Source: an uncultured Christensenella sp. (GTDB taxonomy: Bacteria > Bacillota > Clostridia > Christensenellales > UBA3700). From it: DNA of 5,424 nucleotides. The stretch is taken from contig CAJTKI010000080.1 of NCBI GenBank assembly GCA_910576875.1, positions 1 through 5,424 of the forward strand, written 5' to 3'. This document shows positions 1 through 5,375 of the stretch, in pieces; position 1 is the stretch's first letter, and each line of letters starts with the position of its first letter. The translations under genes and the position numbers were made by a program. Under the pieces are notes generated by a model that had not been told where the DNA came from, made no database searches, and saw nothing but the letters and a program-made list of their open reading frames with translations.

Positions 1-58
1 TCTGATGACCGAAGTGCACGCCTGCTTCCAGCAGGCTCTTCATGGTTACTACTGCCAT
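1..58 (-). CDS. rpsB: 30S ribosomal protein S2, N-terminal fragment (cut by window edge)
   Basis: The first 19 codons read MAVVTMKSLLEAGVHFGHQ, which matches the start of bacterial ribosomal protein S2, a protein of the small ribosomal subunit. The LLEAGVHFGHQ stretch is the family's conserved N-terminal block. The rest of the gene lies beyond position 1. The ATG at 58-56 is preceded by an AAGGAGT ribosome binding site at 68-74, 9 nt away, which fixes this start; the second Met at codon 6 has no such site. A promoter lies at 169-197, leaving a leader of about 100 nt. In Bacillota rpsB is normally followed by tsf, which cannot be checked here. Confidence 0.93.
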   Translation of the reverse strand, partial: MAVVTMKSLLEAGVHFGHQ

Positions 59-162
59 TGTTGAAACACTCCTTTTTTGTTTTTCTTCCCGAAAACGTAC
101 GTCTTCGACCACTTCCCGACGGAAAGCAACGGTCTCAGACTGGCTTTCGGTGCTTAATGACT
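59..162 (-). promoter_or_regulatory. Structured 5' leader of rpsB
   Basis: This is the predicted untranslated leader between the rpsB promoter and its start codon. Two local hairpins can be drawn on the minus strand. The first has a GAAAGC / GCTTTC stem (arms at about 142-147 and 121-126). The second has a seven-pair CGAAGAC / GTTTTCG stem with a GTAC loop (about 92-109) and ends shortly before the ribosome binding site. Ribosomal protein operons are often controlled by the protein binding its own leader, so autoregulation by S2 is a reasonable guess. I do not recognise a described S2 leader motif here. Confidence 0.4.
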
Positions 163-168
163 TGTTAG

Positions 169-197
169 AGTATAACACACGCAGGCGCATTATGCAA
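169..197 (-). promoter_or_regulatory. Sigma-A-type promoter of rpsB
   Basis: The -10 box TATACT is at 169-174 and a weaker -35 box TTGCAT at 192-197, separated by exactly 17 nt. The sequence upstream of the -35 (about 198-225) is A/T-rich and may act as an UP element. The predicted start site is near 162. The -10 matches five of six consensus bases; the -35 keeps only the TTG. Confidence 0.7.
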
Positions 198-241
198 TCG
201 TTTGAATAAGAAAAATTCGTGCTTTTCGCAGGATTCCCCGA

Positions 242-275
242 TAAAACCAAATGTAGCGACGCAAGCGTCGCTACA
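242..275 (-). terminator. Perfect 11-bp inverted repeat with weak T-tract; candidate terminator
   Basis: The arms TGTAGCGACGC (252-262) and GCGTCGCTACA (265-275) are perfectly complementary and separated by only two bases. On the minus strand the stem is followed by TTTGGTTTTAT, an interrupted U-tract, so termination of leftward transcription upstream of the rpsB promoter is plausible. The U-tract is weaker than that of the terminator at 437-466, and such symmetric stems can also be dispersed intergenic repeats. Confidence 0.45.
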
Positions 276-343
276 AGTGGTAGGTTACGTGTGGGATTAG
301 GACAAGGCCTAAACAATCAAACCGATGTGGGTCGGTTGATTGT
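243..343 (-). ncRNA. Candidate small RNA of unknown family
   Basis: A promoter at 350-378 predicts a transcript starting at about 343. The first base of a long hairpin falls on that position: arms at 332-343 and 313-325 pair over 12 bp with a single bulged base around a 6-nt loop. A second small stem (TTAGG / CCTAA, 297-312) follows, then about 20 unpaired bases, then an 11-bp GC-rich stem (252-275) followed by a T-rich run. The layout (promoter, 5' terminal hairpin, terminator-like end, no open reading frame) is that of a small RNA gene of about 100 nt. I do not recognise the family. It could instead be an attenuated upstream leader of rpsB, or the stems could belong to an intergenic repeat. 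Confidence 0.4.
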
Positions 344-349
344 GATTTC

Positions 350-378
350 AGTATAGCATCGAAATATGCAAATTGCAA
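350..378 (-). promoter_or_regulatory. Promoter of the candidate small RNA
   Basis: The -10 box TATACT (350-355) and -35 box TTGCAA (373-378) are separated by 17 nt. The sequence upstream of the -35 (about 380-412) consists of A and T runs resembling an UP element. No coding sequence follows before rpsB, which has its own promoter, so this promoter points at the structured stretch 243-343. Confidence 0.55.
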
Positions 379-436
379 GTGTTTTTGATAAAAAAATTCA
401 AAAATTTTGTTTTTCTCGAAAATATTTCGCAGAAAT

Positions 437-466
437 AAAAAAACGCGACACAGAGTCGCGTTTTTT
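437..466 (-). terminator. Intrinsic terminator after the DUF1292 gene
   Basis: A CGCGAC / GTCGCG stem (444-449 and 455-460) with a 5-nt loop is flanked by seven As (437-443) and six Ts (461-466). On the minus strand this gives a GC-rich hairpin followed by a run of seven Us, about 40 nt after the DUF1292 stop codon. The symmetry means it could also terminate transcription arriving from the opposite direction. Confidence 0.85.
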
Positions 467-506
467 ATTTTGATTTCCGAAAAAATTTCCGTCTTGCGAA
501 GCGATT

Positions 507-890
507 TCAGTCCTTGTCGCAACTGTCGCAGTGACAATGTCCGTCGCAATGCGTCTCGCATTCGTCGCAATCGCAGTCTTCGTCCGAGCAGTCGCAACCG
601 CCGTTCTCTTCCCATTCCTTGACGTATTCGTCGTAGACCTTTTGGATCAACGCTTCGTCTTCAAGCGGGACGTACAGATCGTTGCCGTCTTCGTCGGTAT
701 CGATGCGGAAAATCAGAACTTCGTCTTCTTCCAGATCGCCCAACTCTACCGGTTGCAGAAAAATATACCATTCGTCCTGATAATCGATCGTTGCGATATG
801 TTGGAACTTCACTTCTTCGCCGTCTTCGTTTTCGAGAACGATGACTTCTTCATCCAATTCGTAATCGTTGTCTTGCATATCCTGTGCCAT
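507..890 (-). CDS. DUF1292 (YrzB-type) acidic protein with a Cys/His-rich C-terminal tail
   Basis: This encodes a 127-residue, very acidic protein of unknown function. Residues 1-95 look like the DUF1292 family: an acidic N-terminus, the strand-forming VIVLENEDGEEVKF block, the YQDEWYIFLQP block and the VLIFRID block. The family's small proteins, such as YrzB, typically sit directly after ruvX (yrrK) in Bacillota, as here. Residues 99-127 form an unusual extension with nine Cys (99, 101, 106, 108, 111, 115, 119, 121, 124), three His (114, 118, 120) and many Asp/Glu, which suggests metal binding; this is inference. The ATG at 890-888 has a strong AGGAGG site (897-902) 6 nt upstream. A dedicated promoter (918-946) and a terminator (437-466) allow it to be transcribed alone. 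No signal peptide or membrane segment is visible. Confidence 0.88.
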   Translation of the reverse strand: MAQDMQDNDYELDEEVIVLENEDGEEVKFQHIATIDYQDEWYIFLQPVELGDLEEDEVLIFRIDTDEDGNDLYVPLEDEALIQKVYDEYVKEWEENGGCDCSDEDCDCDECETHCDGHCHCDSCDKD

Positions 891-917
891 TGCGCACCTC
901 CTATTATTACGTGTTTT

Positions 918-946
918 ATCTTACACGAAGCCAAAAGTGTTGTCAA
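918..946 (-). promoter_or_regulatory. Sigma-A-type promoter of the DUF1292 gene
   Basis: A consensus -35 box TTGACA (941-946) and a -10 box TAAGAT (918-923) are separated by 17 nt. The predicted start near 911 leaves a leader of about 20 nt containing the ribosome binding site. The promoter begins only 20 nt after the ruvX stop codon, with no terminator between, so the gene probably receives both its own transcripts and read-through from ruvX. Confidence 0.75.
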
Positions 947-965
947 CCGTTTTGCGCAAATCCGC

Positions 966-1388
966 TCATCGCAAAGCGTGAGAGTCCAAATAACTTTGCA
1001 AAATGATCGTCGCGGCGATCTTGTCGATCACCTGCTTGCGCTTGTCGCGCCGCATGCCCGCGTCGATCAACATCCGCTCGCCCATTACCGTCGTCAGACG
1101 TTCGTCCTGATAGTCGATCTTACAGTCGCAAATCTGCGCCAGCCGTTCGCCGAACGCGCGGGACTTCTCGACCCGCACGCCGTCGGTGCCGTCCATATTG
1201 ACCGGCAGCCCGATGACGATCAATCCCGCCTGCAACCGTTTTGCCAAATCCGCGATGTATTGCACGTCGCGCGATTCGTCTCCGCAACGCCGATACGTCT
1301 CGTATCCCGTCGCGATGATCCCCATCGGATCGCCCGTCGCGATGCCGATCCGCGCGTCTCCCAAATCCAAACCGAGTGTACGCATCAT
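966..1388 (-). CDS. ruvX: Putative pre-16S rRNA nuclease / Holliday junction resolvase-like protein (YqgF/RuvX)
   Basis: This encodes a 140-residue cytoplasmic protein of the YqgF/RuvX family, which has an RNase H-like fold. The E. coli member YqgF is linked to 5'-end maturation of 16S rRNA, and the family was first proposed as Holliday junction resolvases. Conserved elements are all present: LGLDLGDARIGIA at residues 5-17 with the catalytic-type Asp8, VIGLPVNMDGT at 58-68, YQDERLTT at 93-100 with Glu96, and the C-terminal DKIAATIIL at 122-130 with Asp122. Length is normal for the family. Two tandem ATG codons occur at 1388-1383; a GGAGG site at 1398-1402 favours the first. The gene starts 29 nt after the permease stop and has no visible promoter of its own, so it is probably the last gene of the rarA-led operon. 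Confidence 0.93.
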   Translation of the reverse strand: MMRTLGLDLGDARIGIATGDPMGIIATGYETYRRCGDESRDVQYIADLAKRLQAGLIVIGLPVNMDGTDGVRVEKSRAFGERLAQICDCKIDYQDERLTTVMGERMLIDAGMRRDKRKQVIDKIAATIILQSYLDSHALR

Positions 1389-1417
1389 GATTCATTTCCT
1401 CCTTCGTATCGCGACGC

Positions 1418-3133
1418 TCATACTTCGATACGGGCGAAGTATCCGTCGATTTTGTCCGCATAGACAAACCACTGTCCCGCAAACGCGCCCGCGCCGATCG
1501 CCAAATATACGATCCAGAACAACGCCGATCCCCATATATCTCGCATCGGCAACGCCTGCATCAAGAAATAAATCGCCGCGATCGCAATCGCGAATACGAT
1601 CGAAATCACCATCGGAATGAGCGTGGAAAAGTTATTTTTGGTAATCTCTTTGATGCTGATCCAATTAAGTTTGGGATTGCGCAGATCGCGCAGCGTCGTA
1701 AATATATTGAACGCCGAGCCGAACAAAATCATCGTCGGCAGATACAGAATCCGATCCACGACGTTGCCCACGCGCATAAACAGCACGACGATCCAGCACA
1801 ATACCGCCGTAATCGAAGTGACGATCGTCGCAAAAGCCAGCTTGGCGCGCCAAACTTGCAGTCCGGAAGCCGGCAACGTTTTGAGAATCGCCATCTGCCT
1901 GCCTTCGATCGACGCGCAGGTCATCGCATACGTATTCATACTGCCGATAAACATCGTGGAAATCGCAATGAAAACGACGCTTTTGACCGTAGCCAATATC
2001 GATAGTTGCGCTGCGTCTGCGCCAGCGGAATTTTTGCCGAAAATCCACAAAAACAGCCACAGCATCAACGGCGAAATAAACATCTGCATAAACGTATTGA
2101 TCGTCAGCTGCGTATCGCGGATGATCGTCTTGAATTCTCTGCAAATCAGCGTCGACGTCAAGCCGGTCACGCGTTCCTTGACGTTGGTCTTGCGGAACGT
2201 CGCGCCCGCCGATTCGGCAAACGACTGCAACGTGCGACGGAATAACAACACGGAAAGCAAAATTCCGATCGCCAGCAATCCAACGAAAATCAACAGCGCC
2301 AATACAAAGCACACCGCCGGATGCAATGCGATCGAACCGACGGACGCGGGCGTGCCGAGCATCGCGCGCGCCAAAAACAGCGTCGGATACGCATACCGTC
2401 CGATCGCGAACAAACTGCCCGCCATCTCGACGATCATGTCCGTCTGATCGCCGCTTTCCGGCATGTCGGGCGTCTCGGGCGCAAAATCCATGTTCGAATA
2501 GATTCCGATATAGATCGCGGCAATGACGCCGACCGCCAACAACAACGCAAAGATCGCGCCGAACGACGGATGTTTGCGGAAAAAGCTGATCATCCACATG
2601 ATCGGAAACGCCGCGATCGCGATCACCAAAATCGCAAACATCGGCAACAGCACGGTCGCCAGCAACAACAACGGATAGAACGTCCACGGCAACGTCGCGC
2701 CGAGCGAATACAGCGCCGCCGCGGCGCCGATCCCGATCGGCAACACGAACATCGCCGACATCAACCATTCCAGCATTGCGACGACCGCAAGTTTGGATAG
2801 GAAAATATGGGTCTTGCTCACCGGCATCGCCGCTAGCAATTCGTTGTCTTTGGAAAAATACATGACCTGCAAATAACTCGTCACGCCGAATACGATCGTC
2901 ATGATCTGCGTGACCAGAAAAAACATCGACAGCAGTTCGTCCGTCACGCGCGCCTGCACCGCGATCTTTGCCAACGAATACATGTTGATCCCCAACAGGA
3001 TGATCAGCGGCAAAAAACACACGCCCAGCACGGCAAACAACGCGATATACCGAATGCGCTCCTTTTTGCTCTCAAAGCGCGGTTTGAGGTAATACCGCAG
3101 ATTGAATTTGGTCAACGTCCATAAATTGTTCAT
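1418..3133 (-). CDS. ABC-2-type transporter permease, large two-half form
   Basis: This encodes a 571-residue integral membrane protein with about twelve hydrophobic segments, near residues 29-50, 68-92, 113-143, 150-184, 190-213, 270-298, 350-366, 382-403, 432-453, 462-480, 504-528 and 536-558. The block FSKDNELLAAMPVS at 93-106, followed by a membrane segment, is echoed by IEGRQMAILKTLPAS at 409-423 followed by another. This suggests two homologous halves of about six segments each in one chain. The gene starts 15 nt after the stop of the ATPase gene, with a GGGAG site (3143-3147) inside that gap, so the two are surely co-translated as a transporter. The substrate cannot be inferred; related Bacillota ABC-2 exporters handle peptides, drugs or lipids. 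There is no separate substrate-binding protein, as expected for an exporter. Confidence 0.88.
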   Translation of the reverse strand: MNNLWTLTKFNLRYYLKPRFESKKERIRYIALFAVLGVCFLPLIILLGINMYSLAKIAVQARVTDELLSMFFLVTQIMTIVFGVTSYLQVMYFSKDNELLAAMPVSKTHIFLSKLAVVAMLEWLMSAMFVLPIGIGAAAALYSLGATLPWTFYPLLLLATVLLPMFAILVIAIAAFPIMWMISFFRKHPSFGAIFALLLAVGVIAAIYIGIYSNMDFAPETPDMPESGDQTDMIVEMAGSLFAIGRYAYPTLFLARAMLGTPASVGSIALHPAVCFVLALLIFVGLLAIGILLSVLLFRRTLQSFAESAGATFRKTNVKERVTGLTSTLICREFKTIIRDTQLTINTFMQMFISPLMLWLFLWIFGKNSAGADAAQLSILATVKSVVFIAISTMFIGSMNTYAMTCASIEGRQMAILKTLPASGLQVWRAKLAFATIVTSITAVLCWIVVLFMRVGNVVDRILYLPTMILFGSAFNIFTTLRDLRNPKLNWISIKEITKNNFSTLIPMVISIVFAIAIAAIYFLMQALPMRDIWGSALFWIVYLAIGAGAFAGQWFVYADKIDGYFARIEV

Positions 3134-3148
3134 ATCGGATCGCTCCCG

Positions 3149-3919
3149 TTATTGCGCTTGCGGCGCGGACGGCTCGACATCGGTCGACTGCGCGGATTCT
3201 CTGGACGTGACGGACAGGAACAGTTCTTCCAACGAACCGTCCGCCATCTTTTGCGACAGCGATTCCAGATCGCCCTGCAATTGAATGCGCCCCTTGTCGA
3301 TCAACGCGATGCGGGAACAGAGTTTTTCGACGATTTCGAGAATGTGCGAACTGAAAAAGACGCTGTTGCCCTGCGCGCAATGTTCGCGCATCAATTCTTT
3401 GAGCTGATGCGACGATTTGGGATCCAGTCCGGTGATCGGCTCGTCGAGAATCCACAGCTTGGGATTGTGCACGAGCGCGCCGATGACGCAGATCTTCTGT
3501 TTCATGCCGTGCGAATATCCGCTGATCTGTTTGTCGTATACGCTGCCCAACTCAAACAGCTCCAACAACCTGTCGGTCCGCGTGCGGCGATCGTTGAGAC
3601 CGACGCCGTACATGTCCGCCATAAACGTCACGTATTCCCGCGCGGTCAAACGTTCGTACATCGCGTGCGTATCCGATACGTATCCGATGGCGGACTTTGC
3701 ACGAATCGGGTCGCGCGCCATGTCGTGTCCGCACACGACGACGCTACCGCGATCGTACGGCAATACGCCGGTCAAGCATTTGATCGTCGTGGACTTGCCT
3801 GCGCCGTTGGGTCCGATAAAACCGAAGATCTCCCCTTCGCGCACGTCGAACGTAACGTCTTCGATCGCATAACGATCGCTGTTTTTGTAACGCTTGTACA
3901 AAGATTGAATCTGCAACAT
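3149..3919 (-). CDS. ABC transporter ATP-binding protein (ABC-2 exporter type)
   Basis: This encodes a 256-residue nucleotide-binding subunit that hydrolyses ATP to drive the adjacent permease. The motifs are in order: Walker A GPNGAGKST at 36-44, the Q-loop region IGYVSD at 78-83 with an acidic residue where Gln is classical, the signature SGYSHGMKQK at 133-142 (the YSHGM variant seen in CcmA/EcsA-like ATPases rather than LSGGQ), Walker B LWILDE at 155-160, the D-loop GLD at 164-166 and the switch histidine His192. The last 20 or so residues are a low-complexity Ser/Gln/Pro-rich tail. The ATG at 3919-3917 has a CTCCTT complement (AAGGAG) at 3931-3936, 11 nt upstream. The gene lies 29 nt after rarA and 15 nt before the permease. 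Confidence 0.93.
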   Translation of the reverse strand: MLQIQSLYKRYKNSDRYAIEDVTFDVREGEIFGFIGPNGAGKSTTIKCLTGVLPYDRGSVVVCGHDMARDPIRAKSAIGYVSDTHAMYERLTAREYVTFMADMYGVGLNDRRTRTDRLLELFELGSVYDKQISGYSHGMKQKICVIGALVHNPKLWILDEPITGLDPKSSHQLKELMREHCAQGNSVFFSSHILEIVEKLCSRIALIDKGRIQLQGDLESLSQKMADGSLEELFLSVTSRESAQSTDVEPSAPQAQ

Positions 3920-3948
3920 ATCCGTATTGTCTCCTTCCGCATCCGGAT

Positions 3949-5241
3949 TCAGGGTTTGGGGTGCTTGCGCACCTTGGCTCTGTATAAATCATGCTCCGCG
4001 CCGTTGTTCGACGGCTGGTAAAAGCGCTCCTGCGCCAGCGAATCGGGCAGATATTGCTGCTCGATCCAACCGCCGAAATCGTGCGGATATTTGTAACCGT
4101 TTTCCTGCTCCGCCTGTATCGACCCGCTGCGCAGATACGGCGGCACGCCGTCGTCCTTGCGCGTCTCGACGATCGATTCCACCGCGTACTTGGCGCGGAC
4201 GACGCTGTTGGATTTGGGCGCTTCGCAGACATAGATGATCGCGTGATACAGCGGAATCTTGCCTTCCGGCAGTCCCAAATTCTGAAACGCCGTCAGCGCG
4301 CTCGTCGCAACGACCAGCGCCTGCGAATCCGCCATGCCGACGTCTTCGGAACTATGTACGACCAACCGCCGCGCGATCAACAACGGATCGCATCCCGCGG
4401 CAATCAAACGCTCCGCCCAATAGATCGCCGCGTCTGCGTCCGATCCCCGCAACGATTTGCAGAACGCGGAAAGCATGTCGTAATACATATCTTCGTCCAC
4501 GCTCAACACGCGCCGCTGAGACGACTGCGCCGCGTCCGTCTTGGTCACGACAATCGTGCCGCCGCTATCGGGCGGCGTGCTCGACACCGCCAGTTCCAAC
4601 GCATTCAGCGCGTTGCGCACGTCGCCGTCCGACGCCCAGATAAATTGGCGGATCGCATCGTCCTGCACGTCCAAACGCAGATTGCCCAAGCCGTTGCGCT
4701 TGTCCGCAATCGCCCGCTCGATCGCCGCTCGAACGTCGGCGTCGTCGAGCTTGCGAAATTCGAAGACTCTGCAACGCGATACGATCGCGCGCGTCATTGC
4801 AAAATACGGATTTTCGGTCGTCGAACCGATCAGGACGATCTCGCCCTTTTCGATCGCCGCCAACATGCTGTCCGACTGCGCTTTGTTCCAGCGATGACAC
4901 TCGTCCAACAGCAGATACGTCTTGACGCCGTACAGTTCCAGATTGTGCCGCGCGTCTTCGATCACTTTCTTGGCTTCGGCAACGCCGCTGGACACGGCGT
5001 TGAGTTTGACGAAATTGCTGCGCGTCGTCGAAGCGATGATGTGCGCGAGCGTCGTCTTGCCGCACCCCGGCGGTCCGTAAAAGATGCAACTGCCCAATGT
5101 GTCCGTCTGAATCGCCCGACGCAACAACGAGCCTTTGCCGACGATATGCTGCTGACCGTAAAAATCGTCCAGCGTCGTCGGACGCATTCGCTCCGCCAAC
5201 GGCGCGCGCGATTTGGTTGCCATCTCAAACAAGTTTTCCAT
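3949..5241 (-). CDS. rarA: Replication-associated recombination protein A (AAA+ ATPase)
   Basis: This encodes a 430-residue cytoplasmic ATPase of the RarA/MgsA/WHIP family, which is related to clamp loaders and acts at stalled or collapsed replication forks. The motifs are in order: APLAERMRP at 13-21 followed by GQQHIVG at 29-35, Walker A GPPGCGKTT at 56-64, Walker B LLLDE at 110-114 within the family block DECHRWNKAQ, sensor 1 GSTTENPYF at 139-147, and sensor 2 GDVRNALNALE at 206-216 with Arg209. The C-terminal oligomerisation region ends in the typical YLPDSLAQERFYQP block (397-410). Length is normal. I chose the ATG at 5241 because MENLFE...APLAERMRP matches family starts; an in-frame TTG at 5277 lies inside a -35 box. 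No ribosome binding site precedes the ATG, and a promoter ending at 5249 suggests a leaderless mRNA. It is the first gene of the probable operon with the ABC genes and ruvX. Confidence 0.93.
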   Translation of the reverse strand: MENLFEMATKSRAPLAERMRPTTLDDFYGQQHIVGKGSLLRRAIQTDTLGSCIFYGPPGCGKTTLAHIIASTTRSNFVKLNAVSSGVAEAKKVIEDARHNLELYGVKTYLLLDECHRWNKAQSDSMLAAIEKGEIVLIGSTTENPYFAMTRAIVSRCRVFEFRKLDDADVRAAIERAIADKRNGLGNLRLDVQDDAIRQFIWASDGDVRNALNALELAVSSTPPDSGGTIVVTKTDAAQSSQRRVLSVDEDMYYDMLSAFCKSLRGSDADAAIYWAERLIAAGCDPLLIARRLVVHSSEDVGMADSQALVVATSALTAFQNLGLPEGKIPLYHAIIYVCEAPKSNSVVRAKYAVESIVETRKDDGVPPYLRSGSIQAEQENGYKYPHDFGGWIEQQYLPDSLAQERFYQPSNNGAEHDLYRAKVRKHPKP

Positions 5242-5248
5242 AGTATTT

Positions 5249-5277
5249 ATTTTATATTTTTTTAAGCAAATTGTCAA
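5249..5277 (-). promoter_or_regulatory. Proximal rarA promoter, placing transcription start at the start codon
   Basis: A consensus -35 box TTGACA (5272-5277) and a -10 box TAAAAT (5249-5254, five of six consensus bases) are separated by 17 nt. The usual start site, about seven bases past the -10, falls on or next to the A of the rarA ATG at 5241. A second possible -10, TATAAA at 5251-5256, would use a 15-nt spacer and is less likely. Confidence 0.7.
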
Positions 5278-5290
5278 CGTTTTGCACCGA

Positions 5291-5363
5291 TCTCGGACGC
5301 TCTGCGCGCGAAGGCGTTAGCGCCGCGACACGCTTATCCACACGCGCGGCGAGAAATCCGAGA
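5291..5363 (-). repeat. GC-rich imperfect inverted repeat upstream of rarA
   Basis: A 73-nt element is bounded by perfect 7-bp arms, TCTCGGA (5291-5297) and TCCGAGA (5357-5363). Inside, CTC (5300-5302) pairs with GAG (5351-5353), CGCGCG (5305-5310) with CGCGCG (5343-5348), and a small GGCG / CGCC hairpin lies at 5313-5324. It is much more GC-rich than the surrounding AT-rich sequence. No U-tract follows on either strand, so it is not a terminator. It may be a dispersed intergenic repeat, an RNA leader or a protein-binding region; the sequence does not decide. A DnaA box lies inside it. Confidence 0.45.
5334..5342 (+). promoter_or_regulatory. Perfect consensus DnaA box
   Basis: TTATCCACA at 5334-5342 matches the consensus DnaA binding site at all nine positions. 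It lies about 95 nt upstream of the rarA start codon and between the two candidate rarA promoters, in an unpaired part of the inverted repeat. I saw no second perfect box nearby, so this is not a replication origin cluster. Control of rarA by DnaA is possible but inferred. Confidence 0.45.
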
Positions 5364-5375
5364 AGGGATAGCTTC

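Noticed and set aside
367..376. The 10-mer TGCAAATTGC, repeated at 5412-5421 near the other end of the window.
   Set aside because: Shared 10-mers are expected several times by chance in a window of this size, and the flanks do not match.
951..960. The palindrome TTTGCGCAAA just upstream of the DUF1292 promoter, considered as an operator.
   Set aside because: It is only 10 bp, is not repeated at the other promoters and matches no operator I recognise.
531..1463. A 310-codon plus-strand frame across the DUF1292 gene and ruvX.
   Set aside because: It crosses two well-supported minus-strand genes and the promoter between them, and its product resembles nothing known to me.
1617..2447. A 276-codon plus-strand frame antisense to the permease.
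   Set aside because: It has no ribosome binding site or domain and is explained by the antisense of a clear membrane protein gene.
1500..2700. Many GATCG and GCGATCG-like words, considered as a highly iterated palindrome.
   Set aside because: They follow the reading frame of the permease and reflect its preference for ATC and GCG codons rather than an independent motif.
3991..5265. A 424-codon open frame on the plus strand, antisense to almost all of rarA.
   Set aside because: The translation is dominated by Arg, Ala, Val and Gln with no recognisable domain, and it mirrors a confidently identified rarA. Long antisense frames are common where the codon use of the real gene avoids certain reverse stops.
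5242..5277. A longer rarA start at the in-frame TTG at 5277.
   Set aside because: The TTG is part of a consensus -35 box, has no ribosome binding site, and the added residues are encoded by promoter sequence and are not family-like.
5291..5363. A tRNA-like element: 73 nt with 7-bp terminal arms.
   Set aside because: Neither strand has the conserved T-loop GTTCRA sequence, D-loop GG or a proper anticodon arm, and the internal pairings are those of a long nested hairpin.
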